In this document: positions 16,034-23,280 of the stretch, piece by piece | How positions within the stretch are numbered: the first letter of the stretch is position 1 | How the letters are laid out: each line of letters begins with the position of its first letter | Source: Anaerolineales bacterium | Lineage (GTDB): Bacteria; Chloroflexota; Anaerolineae; Anaerolineales; Villigracilaceae | NCBI GenBank assembly: GCA_017985935.1 | Contig: JAGNWT010000042.1 | Span: 1 to 33,249, forward strand | Length of the DNA: 33,249 bases | Direction of reading: 5' to 3' | Program-made: the position numbers and the translations under genes | Notes under the pieces: generated by a model | What the model was told of the DNA's origin: nothing | What the model saw: the letters and a program-made list of their open reading frames with translations, nothing else | The model's database searches: none

Positions 16034-16951
16034 TTACAAATACTCGGTGATTCTTTTACTATACAAAGTGTGCCCGTTATCAAGCACAAGGATGCCGGCC
16101 AAAGACGGATCAGATTCGATCCACTCCAGTCCTTTTTCGCCGCCGAGGATCAATGCGGCTTTCGATGCGGCTTCGGCTTCCATGACAGTCGGCGCGACCA
16201 CGGTAGCCGTGACCACGTTCGTTTCAGCAGGCAGACCGGTCTTGGGGTCGATGATGTGATGGCGGAACATTCCGTTCTGATTCCAGGTACGGCGGTCCTT
16301 GCCCGATGTGGCAACCCCGCAGCGGCTCAACTTTAGGGTTTCAAAGTCGGTATCCTTTACGAACGGATTCCGCACCCCGATCAACCACAGTTCACCGCAT
16401 GACATTGAACCGTTGATGGCGATATCGCCGGCGGCGTTCATTAATCCCGAACCGTATTTCTTTAACCGCATTGCGGTTTGATGCGCCGCCCAGCCTTTTG
16501 CCACTCCGCCAAAATCAAGGCGCATGCCATAGGGCAGGCAGATCGTTCGATCATCTTCGTCCCATGTCACCAACGAGAGCGGGTTGACTGCCGAGAGGGT
16601 CTGCACCCCAAAGCGGACCTGCTGCCGCGGAAGGAAGTCATAACTTTCGCTGTACCCCGCCTCGACCAACGCATCGAGCACACCCGGAGTGACCAGCCCG
16701 CCGGTGATGGTTTCTGCAGACAAAGCATATTGAAAAACATCCCAAAGGGTTTCGCTTACCTCCACTGGCTGGTCGAATGTCTGGTTCAGTCGAGACAGTT
16801 CGCTGTCTGGTCTGAAGCGGCTGAGAGTCTGCTCCCAGCCTTCGAACCAGCCGGGAACTTCATCCAAAATGGAAGGGAAGGAATCTTCCTCCCCTTCCAA
16901 AATGGCAAGCATCTCGCCGCCCATGGCACGAAAGGGCAATCGGTGAAGCAT
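16034..16951 (-). CDS. apbE: FAD:protein FMN transferase (ApbE family)
   Basis: The 305-residue product shows ApbE motifs in order: FRAMGGEM (7-14), LDFGGVAKGWAAHQ near 150, MNAAGDIAING near 174, GVATSGKDRR near 208, HHIIDPKTGLPA near 229 and EAEAASKAALILGG near 253. ApbE uses FAD and Mg2+ to attach FMN covalently to Thr/Ser of electron-transfer proteins. The usual metal-site Ala-Asp-Ala is Ala-Glu-Ala here, a variant I believe occurs in other ApbE branches. There is no signal peptide or lipobox, although many ApbE proteins are exported. An upstream start is unlikely because the previous gene stops at this ATG (TAATG), implying coupled translation. The flavin acceptor is not evident. Confidence 0.9.
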   Translation of the reverse strand: MLHRLPFRAMGGEMLAILEGEEDSFPSILDEVPGWFEGWEQTLSRFRPDSELSRLNQTFDQPVEVSETLWDVFQYALSAETITGGLVTPGVLDALVEAGYSESYDFLPRQQVRFGVQTLSAVNPLSLVTWDEDDRTICLPYGMRLDFGGVAKGWAAHQTAMRLKKYGSGLMNAAGDIAINGSMSCGELWLIGVRNPFVKDTDFETLKLSRCGVATSGKDRRTWNQNGMFRHHIIDPKTGLPAETNVVTATVVAPTVMEAEAASKAALILGGEKGLEWIESDPSLAGILVLDNGHTLYSKRITEYL

Positions 16952-17313
16952 TAGGATGAACTGGTAGAAGTTGCGGGAGCTCCGCCTCCTCCACCGCCTC
17001 CGCCCCCACCACCACCGCCTCCTCCGCCACCACCCACAGTGACGACCACCTGGGTCTGCGGGGCACTGCCACCCAAAAGGATGGGTCCATTCCCTTGTTG
17101 GATTGCGGGCTGAACCTCGATCGCAGGGGCAGGAGCGACAGCCTCAGTGGGCTGCGCAGGAGGCAAAGCGGCTAAATCCTGAGCGCGCTTTACAGCCTCC
17201 GCCCGGTCGGGACCGGCAAACAAATTCCACAGGGTAAGCGTGAGAGCCATTGAGCCTGCGGCGATCGTGAGCTGAACATCATTCCAATTCTTGGGTGCGG
17301 GTTTATTCGCCAT
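16951..17313 (-). CDS. Small membrane-anchored protein with 18-glycine run
   Basis: The 120-residue product has one hydrophobic segment (about 13-34), an Ala/Pro-rich stretch (47-80), then 18 consecutive glycines and the tail APATSTSSS. I do not recognise a family. The glycines use all four codons (six GGT, six GGA, five GGC, one GGG), so the run is kept at protein level rather than by slippage of one triplet. It lies between a PepSY-like gene and apbE, overlapping apbE by one base. The ATSTS tail has the AT-x-TS core of the SGATxTS sequence that ApbE modifies in FMN_bind domains. Whether this is an acceptor is conjecture. GGAGG is six bases before the ATG. Confidence 0.75.
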   Translation of the reverse strand: MANKPAPKNWNDVQLTIAAGSMALTLTLWNLFAGPDRAEAVKRAQDLAALPPAQPTEAVAPAPAIEVQPAIQQGNGPILLGGSAPQTQVVVTVGGGGGGGGGGGGGGGGGGAPATSTSSS

Positions 17314-17351
17314 TACTTAACCTCCGATCTGCGGGGATGAAAGCAGACATT

Positions 17352-17828
17352 CTAATCATCCTCATCTTCATGGTCTTCGTGATCTTCGCCGCCGTTATCG
17401 CTCGTAGTGGCAACAGGTGCATTCGGCTCATCGTTATTATTGTTGCGCCGGCGTTGTGTGACTACGGTAACGGGCAGCTCAGAAATGGAAAGCACACGGC
17501 CATCCAGACTCATGTACACAAGGTCGCGCGATGAAAATGTAACAAGATACGCATCCGCGCCTTCGTACTGGGTCACTTCCACGCTGTACAAGTCGGTCTG
17601 ACCAATGACCTTGGCGGCAATATCTGCCGCAACTTCAGGGGCGATCTGGGTCGGCGCTGGCGGAGGTGCAACTGGCGCACTCACCAAATCCACAGCCGCA
17701 GTCGGCTGTTCAACGGCAACTTCATCCTTTGAAGTAATGATCTTCTGATAAGCCGAGGCCACCCCGAATAGCACTGCAAGCATGAACGTGGTCAAAACCA
17801 CCGATATAAACAAAGTACCTTTTCTCAT
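17352..17828 (-). CDS. Exported PepSY-like protein with acidic His-rich tail
   Basis: The 158-residue product starts with a signal peptide or anchor (MRKG then a hydrophobic stretch to VASA, a plausible signal-peptidase site near residue 26). A Pro/Ala linker follows. Residues about 64-117 resemble a PepSY domain: PEVAADIAAKVIG, then DAYLVTFSSRDLVYMSLDGRVLSI. The tail has RRR-NNNN, an APVATTSD stretch and the acidic run GGEDHEDHEDEDD, which could bind metal ions. PepSY domains often accompany membrane redox proteins and protease inhibitors. AAGGAG lies nine bases before the start. It is the first gene of the redox set, with 38 bases before the glycine-run gene. Confidence 0.7.
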   Translation of the reverse strand: MRKGTLFISVVLTTFMLAVLFGVASAYQKIITSKDEVAVEQPTAAVDLVSAPVAPPPAPTQIAPEVAADIAAKVIGQTDLYSVEVTQYEGADAYLVTFSSRDLVYMSLDGRVLSISELPVTVVTQRRRNNNNDEPNAPVATTSDNGGEDHEDHEDEDD

Positions 17829-18008
17829 GTTATTTGTCTCCTTTTCATGGAAGTATATGGTTTAGTCGTTATCGCACCAGATTTGATACTGGCAAAGACT
17901 TAAGAAATTTATTAGGAATCGGCTATTCGCGCCTAAAACCGTACAAAAGTACTAGACAATATCCAATTGAACAGACAGATCTACAACAATTTCGTTCTGA
18001 CAAGCATG

Positions 18009-18014
18009 TATAAT
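18009..18014 (+). promoter_or_regulatory. TATAAT -10 box placed for leaderless transcription
   Basis: Perfect TATAAT, seven bases, then the ATG at 18022, with no Shine-Dalgarno between. This is the third copy of the geometry at 1218 and 1788. The roughly 180 bases upstream, shared with the divergent PepSY-like operon, are AT-rich and hold no gene. Confidence 0.6.
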
Positions 18015-18021
18015 CCTTATT

Positions 18022-19389
18022 ATGAACAGAATAAAAAGCATGAACAAACTCTGGCTGATCCCCATCACTCTCGTGGTTTTGGTCGGCTTATATAACTTAC
18101 CGCCCATTCACAGCCGCCTCGCGTGGCGCGTGGATGCGATCCGCACGCAGGTCATCTACTACTTTAACCCACCCTCTGATGCGGTCTTTCAGCCCAGCGA
18201 GCAAGGTCCGCTTACCATTGAAACTGCGATCGAAACCGCCCGGGCGGAATATTCACTGACTCTCACACCGCAGGCATCTGCCTTGAACACTCCAACTCCC
18301 ACAAAGGGACCTACACTCACGCCGACCGCTACTTTCGCGCCCGTGCCTGCTTCGGTTATCCTGCCGGGAGTGATCTACGTTGATCAGCATGAACGCTGGA
18401 ACTATTGCGGACCCGCCAACCTGACCATGGCACTCAATTTCTGGGGCTGGAAAGGCAACCGTGATGACGTGGCAAAAGTGGTCAAGCCGGGTTCAGGCGA
18501 CACCCGCGTGAACTTCATCGACCGCGGTAAAGCGGATAAGAACGTGATGCCTTACGAGATGGTGGACTTCGTCAATGAGAATACCGAGTACCGCGCCCTT
18601 GTACGCTTGGGCGGTGATGAAGCCCTCATCAAACGTCTGATCGCAGCCGGCTTCCCTGTGGTGGTGGAAAAGGGATATTACGAACGCGACACCACCGGCA
18701 AGATCAGCTGGCTTGGACATTATCTTTTCACCACCGGTTACGATGATGCGCAGGGTGGCTTCATCGTGCAAGACGCCTACACCAAACCCGGCAAGAATAT
18801 CGTCAGCAAATACAATGACTATCAAGACGGCTGGCGCGCTTTCAACTATATCTTCATGGTCGTCTATCCCGCCGGCCGCGAGGAAGAAATGCTGACCGCG
18901 CTCGGTCCGTGGGTGGATGAAACCTGGGCCGCACAGCACGCGCTGGAAATGGCAGAGAAAGAGATCAAGACCCTGAAGGGCAATAACTTGTTCTTCGCAT
19001 GGTTCAACAAGGGCACAAGCCATGTGGCATTAAGAGAATACGCAGATGCCGCTGTTGCTTACGACCAGGCATTTGCCACCTACGCCGAATGGGACACAAA
19101 AACACAAGACCGCCCCTATCGCATCATGTGGTATCAAACGGGACCCTACTTCGCTTATTTCTATTCCGGGCGATATCAAGATGTGATCAACCTTGCCAAC
19201 ACCACACTGACCGACCCCGCCAGCAAGCAGGAGCGCACACTTGAAGAGTCTCTGCTTTGGCGCGGACGAGCCTACTATCAGATCGGAGATACCGAGTCTG
19301 CTGTAAGAGATTACCGCACGACATTGACCATCCATGTCAACTGGCTGCCTGCGGTGCAGGCTCTGCAAGATCTGGGATTACAACCTTGA
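18022..19389 (+). CDS. Membrane-anchored C39-like cysteine protease with C-terminal TPR-like region
   Basis: The 455-residue product has an N-terminal anchor (about 9-26), a Thr/Pro-rich linker (83-108), and a papain-like domain of the Peptidase_C39_2 type. The catalytic cysteine is C129 in NYCGPAN, the histidine H233 in LGHYLFTTGYD, and D251 in VQDAY. From about 305 to 455 amphipathic helices with alanine- and tyrosine-rich spacing (YADAAVAYDQAF, LLWRGRAYYQIGD, SAVRDYRTTL) form TPR-like repeats. The active domain should lie outside the cytoplasm. Substrate is unknown; no peptide-export ABC transporter is adjacent, arguing against bacteriocin leader processing. The start is leaderless-looking, and M7 is an alternative. 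Confidence 0.85.
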   Translation: MNRIKSMNKLWLIPITLVVLVGLYNLPPIHSRLAWRVDAIRTQVIYYFNPPSDAVFQPSEQGPLTIETAIETARAEYSLTLTPQASALNTPTPTKGPTLTPTATFAPVPASVILPGVIYVDQHERWNYCGPANLTMALNFWGWKGNRDDVAKVVKPGSGDTRVNFIDRGKADKNVMPYEMVDFVNENTEYRALVRLGGDEALIKRLIAAGFPVVVEKGYYERDTTGKISWLGHYLFTTGYDDAQGGFIVQDAYTKPGKNIVSKYNDYQDGWRAFNYIFMVVYPAGREEEMLTALGPWVDETWAAQHALEMAEKEIKTLKGNNLFFAWFNKGTSHVALREYADAAVAYDQAFATYAEWDTKTQDRPYRIMWYQTGPYFAYFYSGRYQDVINLANTTLTDPASKQERTLEESLLWRGRAYYQIGDTESAVRDYRTTLTIHVNWLPAVQALQDLGLQP

Positions 19390-19406
19390 TAATGAGTTAA
19401 AAGTTA

Positions 19407-19464
19407 CAGGTTGAAAAGTTTGAATGTTCAACCTGCATCCTTCAACTTTCCAACATTCAACCTG
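19407..19464. repeat. Intergenic direct/inverted repeat of TTCAACCTG
   Basis: CAGGTTGAA (19407-19415) is the reverse complement of TTCAACCTG at 19427-19435 and again at 19456-19464. The two direct copies sit in GAATGTTCAACCTG and CAACATTCAACCTG. The 86-base spacer is almost entirely made of such TTCAAC/GTTGAA words and ends 11 bases before the SD-less start of the next gene. It may form a hairpin at the end of the preceding transcript. Confidence 0.65.
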
Positions 19465-19475
19465 ACACCCAACTT

Positions 19476-20699
19476 ATGAAATTACTGCATTTCGCCGACG
19501 CACATATCGACATGGCCAACTACGGCCGCCACGACCCCGTGACAGGGCTTCCCCTGCGCGTGCTCGATTTCCTCAAATCGCTGGATACCATCGTGGATGC
19601 CGCCATCACACAAAAAGTGGACATGGTCATCTTTGCGGGTGACGCCTACAAAGACCGTTCGCCTGCGCCGACCTTTCAACGCGAATGGGGCAGACGCATC
19701 ATGCGCTTGTCACAGGCGGAGATCCCCACTTTGCTGTTGGTCGGCAACCATGATATTTCTCCGTCCATTGGGCGCGCTCATGCTTTGCAGGAATTCAAAA
19801 CCTTGCAGGTGCCCTTCGTGAAAGTGATCGACCAGCCCTGCATCCTCACTCCCGATGATCTGTGGGGTGTTCAGATTCAAGTCATTGGCATGCCGTGGAT
19901 CACCCGCTCGGGGTTGATGGCTGTCACAGGGGAAACAGACTCCACTGAAGCATACGCACGCATCGAGGGGAACATCGGCGAGTTGATGGAAGGTTTCATT
20001 GAAGATGCCGACCCGTCTCTGCCGATCGTTCTCACGGCGCACGCCTCCATTGAAGGTGCGAAGTTCGGCGGTGAGAGATTGGTGATGCTCGGCAATGACC
20101 TCGTCCTTTCGGGCAGTTTGGTGAAGAACCCCAAACTGAGTTATGTTGCCATGGGACACATTCACAAACCGCAGGATGTAAACGAAGGCAGCCAGCCGCC
20201 GGTGGTCTATCCCGGCTCCATCGAGCGGGTGGATTTTGGCGAAGCAAAGGAAGATAGGTTCTTTGTCATTGCGGATATTGAAGGCGGAAGAGACACACAG
20301 GTCGAGTGGGTTCAACTCACAGGGGCGAGAAAGTTCATAGACCGCCGAACCGTTCTCAGGTCCAGTGAGAACGTGAACGATGCTCTTAAAGAAGCATTGC
20401 CCAGTCCGCAGGAAATGTCTGAGGCGATCGTCCGATTGTCGGTTGAATATCCCAGAGAGTGGGACACACTGATCGATGAATCTGCTTTGCGGAAATACAC
20501 CGAAGGCGCGTTCGAATTTCATCTGGCGAAGCGCCCGCAGATCGAAGCGCGGGTGCGGATCCCTGAAGGGCAGGCGGTGAGCAGTTTGAGTCCGCTCGAC
20601 CTGCTCGACCAATATTTCGACACTGTCAAACTGGGCGGCAAGGACGAGTTGAAGAATCTGGCTCAAGAGATCATTCAGGAAGATTCGCTGGATACATAG
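19476..20699 (+). CDS. SbcD/Mre11-like DNA repair exonuclease
   Basis: The 407-residue product has the five metallophosphoesterase motifs of Mre11/SbcD: DAHID (8-12), GDAYKDR near 54, GNHD near 90, TAHAS near 188 and GHIHKPQ near 226. These hold two Mn2+ ions for nuclease action on DNA ends and hairpins. About 150 C-terminal residues correspond to the capping domain. The ATPase partner SbcC/Rad50 is not next to it; an MFS gene follows. It could be a stand-alone YhaO-type nuclease, so I give no symbol. The start has no Shine-Dalgarno. A long antisense frame at 19710-20798 is a shadow. Confidence 0.88.
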   Translation: MKLLHFADAHIDMANYGRHDPVTGLPLRVLDFLKSLDTIVDAAITQKVDMVIFAGDAYKDRSPAPTFQREWGRRIMRLSQAEIPTLLLVGNHDISPSIGRAHALQEFKTLQVPFVKVIDQPCILTPDDLWGVQIQVIGMPWITRSGLMAVTGETDSTEAYARIEGNIGELMEGFIEDADPSLPIVLTAHASIEGAKFGGERLVMLGNDLVLSGSLVKNPKLSYVAMGHIHKPQDVNEGSQPPVVYPGSIERVDFGEAKEDRFFVIADIEGGRDTQVEWVQLTGARKFIDRRTVLRSSENVNDALKEALPSPQEMSEAIVRLSVEYPREWDTLIDESALRKYTEGAFEFHLAKRPQIEARVRIPEGQAVSSLSPLDLLDQYFDTVKLGGKDELKNLAQEIIQEDSLDT

Positions 20700-20783
20700 G
20701 CAGAGACAGCAGGAAACGGTAAAATTCACGCGCTCCACAATTGCCGATCGAAAATCATACATCCCAAATCGAACGAGGTCAGT

Positions 20784-22067
20784 ATGTCCACAGAGCATTC
20801 ACGCTATCGCTGGTTCGTGGTCGTTGTGTTTTTCTTTTTCATGCTGTTGCACCAGACAGACAAGTTGATGATCGGCTCATTGCAGGTTCAGATCAGCAAT
20901 GACTTTTCACTCAACAACAAACAATGGGGATTGATCAACTCGGGCGCGCTGCTGGTGGCGACCGTGCTCTACCCGGTCTGGGGATATTTATACGATCGCT
21001 ATGCCCGCACAAAACTGATCGCCTTCGCGTCGTTCATTTGGGGCGCCACGACATGGCTGAACGCCATCGTCCGATCTTTCGGCGGCTTTCTCGTCACCCG
21101 CGCCTCCACCGGCATCGACGACTCCTCCTACCCCGGCTTATTCACGTTGATCGCGGATTATTTCGGTCCCAACCTGCGCGGAAAAGTGTACGGCATTTTG
21201 CAGCTCGCGCAGCCCCTCGGTTATTTAATAGGCATGATCCTCGCGTTGATCGTCGCCCCAATGATCGGCGGCTGGCGTTCCGTGTTCTACATCACAGGCT
21301 CACTGGGCATTGTGCTCGCGGTGATCATTTATTTCGGCGTGAAGGAAATGCCGCGCGGACAGGCCGAACCCGAATTTGAAGGCATGGCTGAAATGCAAAC
21401 CTTCAAGTTCTCGTGGACTGAAGCCAAAGAGATCTTCAAAAAGAAGACCATGTGGTTCATTTTCCTGCAGGGCTTCGCGGGCGTATTCCCGTGGAACGTG
21501 ATCACCTTCTTCTTCTTCGGCTATCTTGAAAAAGAACGCGGCTACGACGCGAACAGCATTCTCTTTACCATGGCGCCGGTCATTCTCATCCTCGCCAGCG
21601 GATATTTTGTCGGCGGCGCGCTCGGTGATTTTGCCTTCAAGCGCACCAACAAAGGACGCATCATCATCTCCAGCGCGGGCGTTTTGCTCGGAGCGATCTT
21701 TATGTACTTCGCCCTCACCACCCCCATTGAAGCGCGGAATCAATTCTTCATTCTGATGTGCCTTACCGCCCTCTTCATGCCGCTCTCCTCCGCCAATGTC
21801 ATCGCCACCGTGTACGATGTCACCGTGCCGGAAGTCCGCTCAACGGCGCAGGCTGTGGAATATTTCATCGAGAACGCGGGCGCGATCTCAGCGCCCATCA
21901 TCACCGGCATCATCGCAGATGCGTTCAGTTTGCAAACCGCCATCCTGCTCATCTGCACCATCGCTTGGGGCTTGTGCTTCTTCTTCTATCTCGGCGCGAT
22001 CTTCACCATCGACAAGGACACCCAGGATCTGCGTAATCAAATGGCGGAACGCGCGAAGTCCATGTAA
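20784..22067 (+). CDS. MFS transporter
   Basis: The 427-residue product has twelve predicted membrane helices. The loop between helices 2 and 3 carries the MFS motif-A-like GYLYDRYARTK near 67, and another motif, GDFAFKRTNKGR, follows helix 8 in the second half. IDDSSYPGLFTLIADYFGPNLRGKVYGI near 112 resembles the Spinster/hexuronate-type groups, which move organic anions or lipids. The substrate is not predictable. GAGG lies six bases before the ATG, and a TAAAAT at 20720-20725 could be a -10 box. The next gene starts six bases after the stop, so the two are likely co-transcribed. Confidence 0.9.
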   Translation: MSTEHSRYRWFVVVVFFFFMLLHQTDKLMIGSLQVQISNDFSLNNKQWGLINSGALLVATVLYPVWGYLYDRYARTKLIAFASFIWGATTWLNAIVRSFGGFLVTRASTGIDDSSYPGLFTLIADYFGPNLRGKVYGILQLAQPLGYLIGMILALIVAPMIGGWRSVFYITGSLGIVLAVIIYFGVKEMPRGQAEPEFEGMAEMQTFKFSWTEAKEIFKKKTMWFIFLQGFAGVFPWNVITFFFFGYLEKERGYDANSILFTMAPVILILASGYFVGGALGDFAFKRTNKGRIIISSAGVLLGAIFMYFALTTPIEARNQFFILMCLTALFMPLSSANVIATVYDVTVPEVRSTAQAVEYFIENAGAISAPIITGIIADAFSLQTAILLICTIAWGLCFFFYLGAIFTIDKDTQDLRNQMAERAKSM

Positions 22068-22072
22068 CTGGC

Positions 22073-23194
22073 ATGCGCATCACCCGGATCGATCTTAACA
22101 ACAAAAGGCAGGTGGAGGATTTTCTCCATTTGCCTTTTTCTATTTATCGGGATATTCCCCAGTGGGTGCCGCCCCTGCAAATGGACGAGCGGATCAGACT
22201 TAACCGCAAGCGGTTCCCGTTCTACAAACATTCCCACGCCGAATTTTTTCTCGCTCACGAACAAGACCGGGTGGCTGGCCGGCTTGCCGTGCTGGATAAC
22301 CGTCACTACAACGAATTCAATAAAGAAGCGACCGCCTTCTTTTATATGTTCGAGTGCGAGAATAACCCCGAGGCCGCCAGCGGGCTATTCTCTGCCGCCT
22401 TCGCGTGGGCACGCTCGCGCGGGCTGACGAAGATCCTCGGCCCCAAGGGATTCACTCCGCTGGATGGGTTCGGTCTGCTCGTGAGAGGCTTTGAGCACCG
22501 TCCCGCTTTTGGCTTGCCATATAACCCAGCCTATTACCCAGACCTAATCGAATCGCAGGGATTCGAAAAGCAGGGCGAGGCGGTCTCTGGCTACATTGGC
22601 ACGAACATCCAATTCCCCGAACGGATCCATGAGCTGGCAGAGCGCATTGCCCGCCGCCGCGGACTCCGTGTTGCGAGTTCCAGCACCCGCGCCGAATTGC
22701 GCAAGTTGATCCCGCACATCAAGGAACTTTACAACTCCTCGCTTGAAGGCACCACCGGCAACACTCCGTTGACCGGTGAAGAGATCGACACCCTTGCAAA
22801 TCAGATCCTCTGGCTGGCAGACCCGAAGTTGATCAAGCTGGTGATGAAAGATGATCGGGCGGTTGGTTTTCTGTTCGCCTACCCCGATGTTTCAGCGGCG
22901 TTACAAAAGACCAAAGGGAAGATCCTGCCCTTCGGCTGGCTGACCCTGCTGCGGGAATTAAAAAAGACCGACTGGCTTAACATCAACGGCGCGGGTCTGC
23001 TGCCGGAATATCGCGGCTCAGGCGGGACGGCCATCCTGTACAGCGAGATGTTCAAGTCGGTGCGGGACTCGGGGCAGTTCATTCATGCCGAGGTGGTGCA
23101 GATCGGGGTGGAGAATGAAGCCATGCAAAGAGAGATGGAAAATTTTGGCATTGATTTTTACAAGACCCACAGGGTCTATCAACGGGATGTTTAA
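22073..23194 (+). CDS. YghO-like GNAT-fold acyltransferase
   Basis: The 373-residue product resembles the YghO family of GNAT-fold proteins. It has FLHLPFSIYRDIPQWVPPL near 17-35, HAEFFLAHEQDRVAGRLAVLDN near 55-77, the family core GPKGFTPLDGFGLLVRGFEHRP near 124-145 with an NPAYYPDLIESQGF segment after it, and a C-terminal half with AGLLPEYRGSGGTAILY, an acetyl-CoA-binding-like loop. Two tandem GNAT-like folds are therefore likely. The function of this family is not established to my knowledge. It starts six bases after the MFS stop, without a Shine-Dalgarno, suggesting coupled translation. Confidence 0.75.
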   Translation: MRITRIDLNNKRQVEDFLHLPFSIYRDIPQWVPPLQMDERIRLNRKRFPFYKHSHAEFFLAHEQDRVAGRLAVLDNRHYNEFNKEATAFFYMFECENNPEAASGLFSAAFAWARSRGLTKILGPKGFTPLDGFGLLVRGFEHRPAFGLPYNPAYYPDLIESQGFEKQGEAVSGYIGTNIQFPERIHELAERIARRRGLRVASSSTRAELRKLIPHIKELYNSSLEGTTGNTPLTGEEIDTLANQILWLADPKLIKLVMKDDRAVGFLFAYPDVSAALQKTKGKILPFGWLTLLRELKKTDWLNINGAGLLPEYRGSGGTAILYSEMFKSVRDSGQFIHAEVVQIGVENEAMQREMENFGIDFYKTHRVYQRDV

Positions 23195-23280
23195 AAGAGG
23201 GATGAAATGCACAGTTCCACAGTGACAGGTACGGGCATACAATGAATGCATGAACATCTCATTATTGGGAGAGTACCATC

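Noticed and set aside
16981..17035. Simple-sequence (GGN) repeat as a phase-variable tract
   Set aside because: The codons are mixed, with no uniform trinucleotide or mononucleotide unit long enough for slippage.
19710..20798. 362-codon minus-strand open frame opposite the SbcD-like gene
   Set aside because: The plus strand carries all phosphoesterase motifs. The antisense frame runs across the spacer and has no family features.
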